The position numbers were made by a program, and so were the translations under genes. Below the pieces are notes generated by a model. The model had not been told where the DNA came from. It ran no database searches and was given only the letters and a program-made list of their open reading frames with translations. A DNA stretch of 45,107 nt from JASLDZ01 sp964242895 (lineage in GTDB: Bacteria; Pseudomonadota; Alphaproteobacteria; Caulobacterales; Caulobacteraceae): the NCBI GenBank assembly GCA_964242895.1, contig CAXTBN010000019.1, positions 1-45,107 on the forward strand, written 5' to 3'. This document shows positions 1-7,195 of the stretch, piece after piece; position 1 is the first letter of the stretch; each line of letters begins with the position of its first letter.

Positions 1-1365
1 CGCCGCGAGCCCGTTGAGCGCGATCAGCGCGTCCATGCGGTCGCCGTAGCGAGGGCCGCCGAACCCGTCGCCCGCAAGCGCGCGGACGAACTCCGCCGCG
101 TTGCGGTGACGAAAGGCGGGTGCGAAGCGGCCGTCGCCGCGCAGGTCGGCGCCGAAGTGCTCCGCCGCGTCCTCCAGGGAGTCGTAGCTCACGGGGGCGA
201 GGGCGCGTCCGGACGCGCGGGCGGGGGTCGCCGACATGCCGGCCGAGCGCCGGACCAGCACGCCGAAGAAGTCGTTGCTTGGCGCGTGCCGCCCCCAGTC
301 GGAGATGAGCGCCCCATGCGCGACGGTGACCCCGGCCGGGACACCCCACCGCGCCTTGACGCTCATGGCGGCCGGCAGCACGCGCGTCACCCACGCATGC
401 TGAGGCGGCTCGACCGCCCCGCCGCGGCGGGCGCCCCGGCCGTCTGCGCGCGCCTGAGCCTCGCGCTCGCCTGGACGGCTGACGCGCGCGTGCGGCGCGG
501 CGACGTCGACGCCCGGCGGCTGGCCGGGGGCGCGGACGAGCGCCGCGTCCGCCTCGGGCGCGCCCAGGCCGAAGCCGACCGGCGTCTCCGCTTCGGGACC
601 GCTGGAGAGGGCCGCCTCGCCGGGCAGGCCGTCGGCGCCGAGCCGTACGGCGTGGAGGCCGTCCGGCAGCATCACGATCACCACGTCGCCGGGACGACCC
701 TCCGCAGTGGCGACGGGCGACCAGCCGAGAAGCTGGAGCGCCTGGGCCAGCCGGCCGGCGGAGGGCGCCTGCAGCTCGGGCGGGAGCCGGCCGACCCCGG
801 CCTCCAGCGCGTCCGCGAACAACTCCGCAACCGCATCCAGCCCGTCCTGAACACTGGATGGTGCGCGCACCGCCGGCGGGGCCGCCTGCGCGAGCAGCCG
901 CCACTCGGCCGCGCCGGCGAAAGCGGCGCCCATGGGAGCCGTCGAGGGCGCGGCGGCAGCTCCGGCCCCGGCGGCCAGAGCCGGCGCCGCCGATCCGCTC
1001 ACCAGCACGTCGAGCGACGGAGAGGACGCGCTGGTGGCCGCGTCGGACGCCGTGGCGACCGTAGCCGCTGAAGCCGATGTCGCCCGCGCGTCCGCGGCAG
1101 CGTCGTCCGCCAGCGGCACCGACACCTCCGTGCCTGCGAGGGGCGCGTCGACGTGGGCCAGGTCGGGGTTGGCGTCGACCACCGCCGACAGGGGCACGCC
1201 GTGGGCGTCGGCGATGCCTGCCAGGGTGTCCCCGGGCTGCACCAGGTAGGAGACGGCGCCGGCCACGGTGGCGGTCGCCGCGTCGGCCACGCCTCCCAGG
1301 AGCGCGCCCGCTCCCGCCGCCACTCCGCCCAGAAGATCGGTCACGCCGCGGCCCTCCCGAGACAT
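1..1365 (-). CDS. LysM protein with degenerate NlpC/P60-like and glucosaminidase-like domains (partial)
   Basis: The frame is open from an ATG at 1365 to the left edge (455 residues seen, C-terminus outside the window). A LysM module lies at about residues 39-83 (YLVQPGDTLAGIADAHGV). Residues about 150-245 resemble the NlpC/P60-like segment of the protein at 22925-24292 (shared GW-S/T-PV and PGDVVI, and a His in LHAV), but the region aligned to that protein's Cys-Cys pair has no cysteine. Residues about 320-455 look like a GH73/FlgJ-type glucosaminidase (W357-G358, NDFFGV), yet the catalytic Glu of the family pattern LESxWG is Ile354 (LISDWG). It may bind rather than cut peptidoglycan, perhaps as a T3SS assembly scaffold; that role is inference. 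It is last in the sctQRST run, 65 bases after the SPOR-like gene, with a CTAGGGAA box in between. GTG at 1344 is an alternative start. Confidence 0.75.
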   Translation of the reverse strand, partial: MSREGRGVTDLLGGVAAGAGALLGGVADAATATVAGAVSYLVQPGDTLAGIADAHGVPLSAVVDANPDLAHVDAPLAGTEVSVPLADDAAADARATSASAATVATASDAATSASSPSLDVLVSGSAAPALAAGAGAAAAPSTAPMGAAFAGAAEWRLLAQAAPPAVRAPSSVQDGLDAVAELFADALEAGVGRLPPELQAPSAGRLAQALQLLGWSPVATAEGRPGDVVIVMLPDGLHAVRLGADGLPGEAALSSGPEAETPVGFGLGAPEADAALVRAPGQPPGVDVAAPHARVSRPGEREAQARADGRGARRGGAVEPPQHAWVTRVLPAAMSVKARWGVPAGVTVAHGALISDWGRHAPSNDFFGVLVRRSAGMSATPARASGRALAPVSYDSLEDAAEHFGADLRGDGRFAPAFRHRNAAEFVRALAGDGFGGPRYGDRMDALIALNGLAA

Positions 1366-1426
1366 GCGGCCGCTGCGGGCCCCGCGCGACCGCTAGCGCC
1401 GTTCCGCCCCCCTGTCGCCTGGGAGC

Positions 1427-1434
1427 TTCCCTAG
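1427..1434 (-). promoter_or_regulatory. CTAGGGAA box, copy 1
   Basis: CTAGGGAA reads on the minus strand about 62 bases before the LysM gene start, and its TAG is also the stop codon of the SPOR-like gene. It is one of four exact copies in the window. The pattern GGGAA resembles the -35 of some ECF-type promoters, but I see no convincing matched -10. Confidence 0.35.
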
Positions 1435-1781
1435 CCGGGCGGCGCGTCGGGCGGTGCGGGATCGACCTCGCTCACCGCGCAGGGCTCGCCGGCGGCGCGA
1501 AGGCGTCCGCACAGTCGGTTCGCCGCCGCCGGGTCCAGCGGACCGGCCACGACGCGGAAGCGCACCCGCCCGGCCGCGCGCTCCGGGCGCACGTGCGCGG
1601 GCAGAGCGTCGGGCCGGCTGCTCAGCTGCACCACCAGGAGCGCCTCCTCCGCCGCACGCCGGGTGGGGTAGGCGCCGAGCGCGGCGAGCAGCGTGCCGGG
1701 CGGAGGCGCCTCGGCCTCCGCCGCGGGAGGCGGCTCCTCGACGACGTCGACGTAGCGCGGGACGGGGGGCGGGACGATCAT
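1431..1781 (-). CDS. SPOR-like domain protein in the T3SS operon
   Basis: A 116-residue protein whose ATG overlaps the sctT stop (ATGA), so it is translationally coupled to the export apparatus genes. After a Pro/Glu-rich stretch (about residues 1-30) comes a SPOR-like pattern: an LGAYPT-type start with a run of A-rich helix (RRAAEEAL), then VRFRVVAGPLDPAAANRLCGRL and a final cysteine pair region. SPOR domains bind denuded peptidoglycan at division or secretion sites. No signal peptide or membrane span is visible, so export or membrane attachment is unexplained. It is not a standard injectisome part. I infer a link between the secretion apparatus and the cell wall, shared with the LysM gene just downstream. 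The domain call is from pattern only. Confidence 0.65.
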   Translation of the reverse strand: MIVPPPVPRYVDVVEEPPPAAEAEAPPPGTLLAALGAYPTRRAAEEALLVVQLSSRPDALPAHVRPERAAGRVRFRVVAGPLDPAAANRLCGRLRAAGEPCAVSEVDPAPPDAPPG

Positions 1782-2584
1782 GGGGCGGGCGGGCGCGCCA
1801 AGCCGCGCAACAGGGCGTCCAGGGCCTGGGGCCGCGCGGCGATCTCGCTCGTGACGGCGTCGACCAAGAGGCCCGCGGTGGCCAGCACGATGGCGGTGGC
1901 CAGCCACGCCTTGATCGCCAGCGACAGGGAGAAGACGTTCAGCTGCGGCGCGAAGCGGTTCATCAGCCCCATCCCGCCCTCCACCACCGTCAGCAGCACC
2001 AGCGCGGGCGCGGCGAAGGTGACGGCCAGCGCCATGACGCGCGAGAACTCGCCTTCGAACACGCCGACTCCGCTCATCGCCAGCCGCGGCGCGGCGGGCG
2101 AGATCGGGAACACCGCGTAGCTGCCCACCAGCACGGTGACCAGGAGCAGCAGCCCACCCGAGAACATGAACACCACGTTGGCCATCCGCCCCAGGAACGC
2201 GCCGTTCAGCGAGGTGGTCTCGCCGGAGAGCGGATCGACGATCTGCGCCATGGTGGCCCCGCTCTTGGCGTCGATGATCTGCCCGGCCGCCTCGAACGCC
2301 CACAGGATGGTGGCGAAGAAGAAGCCGATCACCAGGCCGATGATCGCCTCGCGCGTGAACAGCCCCACCCACTGCGGCATCGACAGCCGCATCCTCGCCG
2401 CCTCGGGCTGGATGGCGATCACGATCAGCGCGAAGCCCACGAACAGACTGTTGCGCACCAGGGGCGGCACGAGGTCGGGCGAGAAGAGCGGCATCAGCGT
2501 GAAGGCCGCGGCCGTGCGCGTGACGCCGATGGCCAGCACCAGCGCCTGGTCGAAGAAGCCGCCCATCGCGTCGCCGGCCGCCAT
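1778..2584 (-). CDS. sctT: T3SS export apparatus protein SctT
   Basis: 268 residues, usual for SctT/FliR (about 260). It is a multi-span inner-membrane protein that forms part of the SctR5-S4-T1 export gate under the needle. Visible are the N-terminal hydrophobic segment with LMPLFSPDLVPPLVRN, the conserved loop around SGATMAQIVDP, and long hydrophobic helices through to AIVLATAGLLVDAV. It follows sctS with a 7-base gap (2585-2591) and its TGA overlaps the start of the SPOR-like gene. The start chosen is the first good ATG after sctS (MAAGDAMGGF); an internal ATG six residues on is possible. Gene order R-S-T is the normal one for flagellar and non-flagellar systems; the adjacent SctQ and ATPase genes assign it to the injectisome class. 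Confidence 0.95.
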   Translation of the reverse strand: MAAGDAMGGFFDQALVLAIGVTRTAAAFTLMPLFSPDLVPPLVRNSLFVGFALIVIAIQPEAARMRLSMPQWVGLFTREAIIGLVIGFFFATILWAFEAAGQIIDAKSGATMAQIVDPLSGETTSLNGAFLGRMANVVFMFSGGLLLLVTVLVGSYAVFPISPAAPRLAMSGVGVFEGEFSRVMALAVTFAAPALVLLTVVEGGMGLMNRFAPQLNVFSLSLAIKAWLATAIVLATAGLLVDAVTSEIAARPQALDALLRGLARPPAP

Positions 2585-2591
2585 GCCGCGC

Positions 2592-2864
2592 TCAGGGCCG
2601 GATCATGGCGGGGAACTGGGTGAACACCTTGTCGCCGAAGCCGTAGAGCGTGCCGCCGAGGAGCGCCGCCGTGGCGAAGATCACCAGCACGATGGTGATG
2701 AACTTGGCCGTGTACTGCAGCGTCTGCTCCTGCAGCTGCGTGGCCGACTGGAACACCGCGACCAAGAGGCCCACCAGCGACGCGGCCAGGATCGGCGGCC
2801 CGGACAGCAGCAGCACCAGCCACAGCGCCTCGTTCATCAGCTGCAGCGCGCGGAGGTTCATCAT
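2592..2864 (-). CDS. sctS: T3SS export apparatus protein SctS
   Basis: 90 residues, the normal size for SctS/FliQ. Two hydrophobic helices (about residues 13-36 and 50-75) flank a polar loop with SATQLQEQTLQYTAKF, the family hallmark; the loop packs at the cytoplasmic base of the export gate. Start is the double Met MMNLRALQ; either Met could be used. It sits between sctR (12-base gap) and sctT (7-base gap) on the same strand. Confidence 0.95.
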   Translation of the reverse strand: MMNLRALQLMNEALWLVLLLSGPPILAASLVGLLVAVFQSATQLQEQTLQYTAKFITIVLVIFATAALLGGTLYGFGDKVFTQFPAMIRP

Positions 2865-2876
2865 GGCGACGCGGCC

Positions 2877-3536
2877 CTACTGGTAGGAGATCACGAGGCC
2901 GTGGGCGAGCTTCACCCACCCGTCGATCAGCACGAACAGCAAGAGCTTGAACGGCAGCGACACGGTCGTCGGCGACAGCATCATCATGCCCATGGCCAGC
3001 AGGATGTTGGACACGACGAGGTCGATCACTAGGAACGGCAGGAAGATGAGGAAGCCGATCTGGAACGCGGCGGTGAGCTCGCTGACGGTGAAGGCGGGGA
3101 CGATGACGATGAAGTCGCGCTCGGTCATCACCTGCGCCTTGGCGGCGGGGATCACCTTCTGCGCGGTGCGCAGGAAGAAGGTCCGCTCGCGCGCGCTGGA
3201 GTGCTTCATCAGGAAGCCCCGCAGCGGCTCCTTGGCCGCGTCGGCGTAGGCCATCATCTTGCCTGTGTCGCTGGTGGCCGCCGCCAGCGGCTGGTTGGCC
3301 ACCGCCGCCTGCATCTGCAGGCCGACGGGGTACATGACGTAGAGCGTCAGGATCAGCGCCAGACCATTGATCACCACGTTCGGCGGCGTCTGCTGCAGCC
3401 CCAGGGCGTTGCGCAGCAGGGACAGGGTCACGACGATCTTGGTGAACGAGGTGACCATCACCGCCACGAACGGCGCCAGCGACAGGAAGACGACGGTGAG
3501 GAGCGCCGAGCCCGGCGTGAAGCTGGTCAGGTTCAC
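2877..3536 (-). CDS. sctR: T3SS export apparatus protein SctR
   Basis: 219 residues, as expected for SctR/FliP. It forms the pentameric core of the export gate with SctS and SctT. Signature stretches are VMVTSFTKIVVTLSLLRNALG near the N-terminus, QTPPNVVINGLAL, the FIVIVPAFTVSELTAAF motif, and the C-terminal MMMLSP-T-VSLPFKLLLFV. There are four hydrophobic helices. The frame stays open well upstream, but the GTG at 3536 is chosen because it overlaps the sctQ stop as GTGA and gives the family length; the upstream extension is Arg-rich shadow of sctQ. Confidence 0.95.
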   Translation of the reverse strand: MNLTSFTPGSALLTVVFLSLAPFVAVMVTSFTKIVVTLSLLRNALGLQQTPPNVVINGLALILTLYVMYPVGLQMQAAVANQPLAAATSDTGKMMAYADAAKEPLRGFLMKHSSARERTFFLRTAQKVIPAAKAQVMTERDFIVIVPAFTVSELTAAFQIGFLIFLPFLVIDLVVSNILLAMGMMMLSPTTVSLPFKLLLFVLIDGWVKLAHGLVISYQ

Positions 3537-4510
3537 GGCGCGCGCCCCGCGTCGGCCACCTCGTCGATGATCACGCCGTAGCCGTCGCCGACGGCCACGA
3601 GCCGGCCCCGCGCGAGCCGCGCGCCGCCCGCGACGACGACCACCGCCGGCGAGTCGCCCGCCGCGGGGATACGGACCACCGCACCCGGCGCGAGCGCGGC
3701 CACCTCGGCGAGCGGCAGCTCCACGGCGACCAGCTCGAAGGTCAGCCTCACCGGCAGGTCGCCCGGGGCGGAGAGCGGTTCGCCCCCGGTCGCTGCGGCC
3801 TCGTGCGCGTCGTCCATGCCGTCCCCTATGAAGCGGCCGTCGTCCGGCCGCCAGACCCCTCGCCACGCCCGCCCGCCCGCGGCCGCGAGCCGCGCCCGGA
3901 GGCCGGAGCCGCCGCCGCTCGCGAGGACCAGGTCGCCCTGGGCCAGGGCTCCGAGCTCTCCCGCCGGCGCGAGCGGCCCTTTCAACGCGAGACGCACCGC
4001 GACCCGCGCCGCCGCCGCCGCGCCGAGGGGGACGGGAGCGGCGGACGGGCGCATGGGCGCGAGCGCGACCTCGCGGCCGAGCCCCAGCATCAGGGCGTGA
4101 ACGCTTGCGCCGGCATCGTCGCGCGCCTCCACGCGCGCGACCAGGCCGGGGCCGAAGGCGGGCTCCAGCCCTGTCGGGTCGAGCGCGACGTCGAGGGCGC
4201 GCTCCACCGCCGACAGCAGCGGCTCCAGGGCGCTGAACTCGGCCAGCGCCTCCGGCAAGGCGGCGGAGGCGGGCCCCTCGGTCCAGAGCGCCGGCCGGCC
4301 GTCCACCCGCACGGGCGCGGCGTCGACGCCGCCCTTGAAGCGCATCGCGGGACCGGCCGGCGGCGCTGCCTCCACGCGGGCGTGGAGGCGCAGGCCCCCC
4401 TCGACGGGAGCTCCGACCAAGCGGCGCAGCAGCGCGGTGCGCCGGTCCGCCTCGCCCGCGTCCATGCGGGGCAGGCGCGGCCGGAGCGGCGCGACCTCAG
4501 GCGTCGGCAT
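3533..4510 (-). CDS. sctQ: T3SS C-ring (sorting platform) protein SctQ
   Basis: 325 residues. SctQ is the cytoplasmic sorting-platform subunit related to FliM/FliN. The N-terminal two thirds are Ala/Pro-rich and poorly conserved, as in the family. The C-terminal 75 residues form a SpoA (surface presentation of antigens) domain: LPVRLTFELVAVELPLAEVAAL followed by short beta strands ending in RLVAVGDGYGVIIDEV. Position directly before sctR supports the call. Its first 14 bases overlap the end of the response regulator gene, so the regulator and the structural genes appear to share one transcript. An internal start for a short SctQ-C product is known in some systems; I could not identify one here. 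Confidence 0.88.
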   Translation of the reverse strand: MPTPEVAPLRPRLPRMDAGEADRRTALLRRLVGAPVEGGLRLHARVEAAPPAGPAMRFKGGVDAAPVRVDGRPALWTEGPASAALPEALAEFSALEPLLSAVERALDVALDPTGLEPAFGPGLVARVEARDDAGASVHALMLGLGREVALAPMRPSAAPVPLGAAAAARVAVRLALKGPLAPAGELGALAQGDLVLASGGGSGLRARLAAAGGRAWRGVWRPDDGRFIGDGMDDAHEAAATGGEPLSAPGDLPVRLTFELVAVELPLAEVAALAPGAVVRIPAAGDSPAVVVVAGGARLARGRLVAVGDGYGVIIDEVADAGRAP

Positions 4511-5141
4511 GGACGGCCCGGTTCAGGCTCATGCGCACGAGGTGGGTCAAGGAACGGGCCTCCATCTTGGCCATCACTCTCGCGCGATGCAGCTCCACCG
4601 TCTTGGGGCTGATGCCGAGGCGGTAGGCGACCACCTTGTTGGGATGGCCCTCCACCACGAGGTCCATCACCTGCCGCTCGCGCGGCGTCAGCAGCGCCAA
4701 ACGGGCGGCGTAGGCGGGATCTTCGGCGGAGGGCGGCGCCTCCGCGCCCGCCGCCGCCGGCGGCGCGGGGGTGAAGGCCTGGGCGAGGGCGTTCTCCAGC
4801 GCAGCCTCCTGGAACGGCTTCTCGAGGAAGGTCAGCGCGCCTTTCCGCATGGCTTCGACCGCCAGCGGCACGTCGCCGTGGCCCGTCATGAAGATCACCG
4901 GCCAGGGAACGCCGCGCTCGCGCAGGGCGTCCAGCAGCTGCAGCCCGCTCATCTCCGGCATGCGCACGTCCAGCAGCAGGCACCCGGGCGCGCCTGCGAC
5001 CGCGCCGTCCAGCGCCTCCAGGCACGCGAGCGGGCCCTCGAAGCTCTCCACCTCGAAACCGAGCCCCTCCAGCCACCACCCCGCCGACTCGCGGAAGTCG
5101 GCGTTGTCGTCCACCAGCCAGATGCGGGCGCCCGCGCTCAC
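4497..5141 (-). CDS. FixJ-type response regulator
   Basis: 214 residues. A receiver domain covers about 1-120: acidic pair D11-D12, phosphoacceptor D58 in LLLDVRMPEMSG, T86 in FMTGHGD and K108 in FLEKPF. The MTGHGD-type beta4 motif is typical of the FixJ family. After an Ala/Pro-rich linker, a LuxR/GerE helix-turn-helix follows at about 150-205 (LTPRERQVMDLVVEG ... SPKTVELHRARVMAKM). It is therefore a DNA-binding transcription regulator. The start overlaps the kinase gene by 4 bases (ATGA) and the end overlaps sctQ by 14 bases, so a two-component pair is embedded in the T3SS operon. Control of T3SS expression is inference from position. Confidence 0.92.
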   Translation of the reverse strand: MSAGARIWLVDDNADFRESAGWWLEGLGFEVESFEGPLACLEALDGAVAGAPGCLLLDVRMPEMSGLQLLDALRERGVPWPVIFMTGHGDVPLAVEAMRKGALTFLEKPFQEAALENALAQAFTPAPPAAAGAEAPPSAEDPAYAARLALLTPRERQVMDLVVEGHPNKVVAYRLGISPKTVELHRARVMAKMEARSLTHLVRMSLNRAVHADA

Positions 5142-6223
5142 GCCGCGACCTCAGCCGGCGCGCGCGGCAGCGCCAGGTGGAAGATCGATCCGCCCTCGGC
5201 CGGCGCGCTGTGCCACAGGCGGCCGCCGTGCAGCTCCACGATCGAGCGGCACACGCCCAGCCCCACCCCCATGCCGTCGGCCTTGGTGCTGTAGAACGGC
5301 TGGAACATGCGCGCGGCGGACGCCTCCTCCACGCCCGGGCCGGAGTCCTGGATCAGAACCACCACCTCCTTGGCCGTGGCCTCGCCCGACAGCGTCAGCC
5401 GCCGCGCCGCGCCGGGCTGGCCGCGCATGGCGTCCAGCGCGTTGCGCGCCAGGTTCACCAGCACCTGCTGGATCATGACCTCGTCGCCCAGCACCGGCGG
5501 CAGGCCCGCCGGCACGAGCGCGGCCGCCTCCACCCCGTCGCGCTGGATCTCCCAGTCGAGGAGCGCCAGCGTGTCGGCGGCCAGCTTGCCGAGGTCGAGC
5601 GCGACCACGCGAGGCTGCCGCTGGTCCACGAAGGTGCGGATGCGCGCGATCACGCCCGAGGCGTAGAGCGCCTGCTCCACGCCCTTGTCGATGGCCGCCG
5701 CGCCGGTCTCGGCGGTGAGGGCGCCGCGCGCCAGCTTGGCCTTCAGCCCGCGCAGCAGGTTCACCACCGCGCCGATCGGCTGGTTCAGCTCGTGCGCCAG
5801 CATGGACGCCATCTCGCCCACCGACAGCACCCGCGAGGTGAGCAGCAGCCGCTCGCGGTCCTCCAGCCGGCGTCGCTCGTCGGCGCGGCGCTCGGCGGCG
5901 TCCTCCAGCTCCACGTGGATGCGCCGGCCGTCCGACGAAGGAGCGAGGCGCGCGTCGTACACCGCGCGGCGGCCGCGCAGGGTGACCAGCGCGGCCAACG
6001 CCCGGCCGGAGAGGCGGCAGTCTCCGAACGCCTCGGCCAGGCCGGAGACGTCCGGCCCGGGTTCGAGCAGGCCCTCCACCCCCGGCAGCGCCGCGGCGAA
6101 GCCGCCCGTGCGCCACAGGATGCGACCGCTCGCGGCGTCGGCCGCCGCCACGCGCAGGCCCAGCGCGTCCAGCGCCTCGACCGCGAGCGCCGTCCCCGCG
6201 TCGCCGGCCAGGGCGGCCGCCAC
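5138..6223 (-). CDS. Soluble PAS-like sensor histidine kinase
   Basis: 361 residues with no membrane span, so cytoplasmic. The N-terminal ~110 residues look like a degenerate PAS sensor (FSDG-type strand pattern, SGRILWRTGG). The H-box is SMLAHELNQPIGAVVNLLRG with His144. The ATPase part has the N box (LVNLARNALDAM), G1 (DSGPGV), F-type PFYSTK and G2 (GMGVGLGVCRSIVE). The HELNQP H-box and the FixJ-type partner point to the FixL/DctB-like HPK4 class. No haem-binding His/Arg set of true FixL is evident. GTG at 6223 is the start; the CTAGGGAA box begins one base beyond it. The signal is unknown. Confidence 0.9.
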   Translation of the reverse strand: MAAALAGDAGTALAVEALDALGLRVAAADAASGRILWRTGGFAAALPGVEGLLEPGPDVSGLAEAFGDCRLSGRALAALVTLRGRRAVYDARLAPSSDGRRIHVELEDAAERRADERRRLEDRERLLLTSRVLSVGEMASMLAHELNQPIGAVVNLLRGLKAKLARGALTAETGAAAIDKGVEQALYASGVIARIRTFVDQRQPRVVALDLGKLAADTLALLDWEIQRDGVEAAALVPAGLPPVLGDEVMIQQVLVNLARNALDAMRGQPGAARRLTLSGEATAKEVVVLIQDSGPGVEEASAARMFQPFYSTKADGMGVGLGVCRSIVELHGGRLWHSAPAEGGSIFHLALPRAPAEVAA

Positions 6224-6231
6224 CTAGGGAA
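6224..6231 (+). promoter_or_regulatory. CTAGGGAA box, copy 2 (divergent gap)
   Basis: The box lies in the 75-base gap between the divergently read kinase gene (start 6223) and the rightward gene at 6299. In plus orientation it is followed by ACTCCGGATGGCG, similar to the CGACCGGATACCG after copy 3. It abuts the kinase GTG, so if functional it more likely serves the rightward genes. Confidence 0.35.
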
Positions 6232-6298
6232 ACTCCGGATGGCGCAGGGCGGGCGCGGCGCCTAGATCGATGGCTGCACGCCTTCGGAAGCCGACGCC

Positions 6299-6526
6299 TT
6301 GATCCGCACCGACCTGCCCTCCACCAACCTCGCCCCCGCCTTCCAGGCGGCGACGGCGGCGGTCGAGGTGCGCGCGGGCGGCGGGGCGGCGACCGGCGAG
6401 CGCTTCGGTGACTTCACCGCCTTCGACGCGTCCGGCGGCGAGACCGTCGGCCTGGGCCGCGGGCGCGCGTCGATCGACGCCCAGCACGCCGCGCGCGCGG
6501 TCACCGCCTTCCTGCTCGAAGGCTGA
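6299..6526 (+). CDS. Small unknown protein inside the T3SS locus
   Basis: 75 residues, not recognised. It starts at TTG (6299); no ATG or GTG is in frame before the upstream stop at 6263. A 10-codon reading frame from ATG 6270 ends at TGA 6300-6302, overlapping this TTG, so coupling through a mini-leader is possible. The sequence is soluble, with a helical AAFQAATAA segment and a Gly-rich middle (RAGGGAATGERFGDF). GC bias by codon position and the tight 3-base gap to the next gene support coding. It is read against the direction of all surrounding sct genes. The start and even the coding status are uncertain. Confidence 0.5.
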   Translation: MIRTDLPSTNLAPAFQAATAAVEVRAGGGAATGERFGDFTAFDASGGETVGLGRGRASIDAQHAARAVTAFLLEG

Positions 6527-6529
6527 CGG

Positions 6530-7168
6530 TTGGCGCAGATGCGCGCCGAGCCCGACTGGGCGGGCGCCGCCCAGGCCCTCGTCAGCGCGCTGGAGGCGCA
6601 GCCCACCGCCGACGGGCGCGTGGAGGTCGTCGACGCCTGCCGGGAGGACCTGGGCGAGGCGGTGTACCCTGCCTTCATCAAGCTCCTGGCCGCGGTGGCC
6701 CGCTTCGGCGACGCGCCGGCGCGGGCGCTGGCGGCGGACGCCTTCGCCCACGCGCTGGCCACCTCCAAGCTGCCCTCCGCGCGCGTGCCGGCCTTCGGCG
6801 GCGGCGGCCTCTCGTTGCTCGGCGGCGGGGGGCTGCGGACGCACCTGCGCAGCGTGGGCCCGATCGAGTACCTGTGCCTGTGGGCGCGGCGCGACCTCGC
6901 CAACGAGCCGCTGGACGCCGACGCCTTCGAGACCGCCCTGGGCTGGCTCCTGCGCCTGTTCGACGCCTCCCCCCGCGCCGCGGTGCTCTACCAGGCCAAG
7001 CTCGCCGCCGACGTGGAGAGCCCGGTGGAGGGCCTGCACGACCGCGACAGCCGCGCCCTGGTGCGCGCCCTCCTGGACGCGTGGGAGGCCGGCGGTCCGG
7101 CGCAGGAGGTGGCCGCGCGCGCGCGCGGCGCCCTGCGCCGCGACGCCTTCGCCGCCCTGCCTCGCTGA
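6530..7168 (+). CDS. Unknown helical protein encoded within the T3SS locus
   Basis: 212 residues from TTG 6530, or 209 from ATG 6539; neither has a clear ribosome site. It is soluble and mostly helical: VYPAFIKLLAAVARFGD, a Gly-rich loop (FGGGGLSLLGGGG), then GPIEYLCLWARRDL and LYQAKLAADVESP. The balanced hydrophobic/charged pattern over its whole length argues for a real protein. It converges on sctP (28-base gap) and lies where sctN-P and sctQ-T are split. A gatekeeper, pilotin or chaperone would fit the gap in the inventory, but I see no family motif that decides this. Confidence 0.7.
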   Translation: MAQMRAEPDWAGAAQALVSALEAQPTADGRVEVVDACREDLGEAVYPAFIKLLAAVARFGDAPARALAADAFAHALATSKLPSARVPAFGGGGLSLLGGGGLRTHLRSVGPIEYLCLWARRDLANEPLDADAFETALGWLLRLFDASPRAAVLYQAKLAADVESPVEGLHDRDSRALVRALLDAWEAGGPAQEVAARARGALRRDAFAALPR

Positions 7169-7195
7169 CACCGGCCCCCGCCGCACGCGCGCGCC

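Noticed and set aside
106..1071. Long rightward reading frame at the left edge
   Set aside because: It is the exact opposite-strand shadow of the LysM protein frame and its product is Arg/Gly-rich with no domain pattern.
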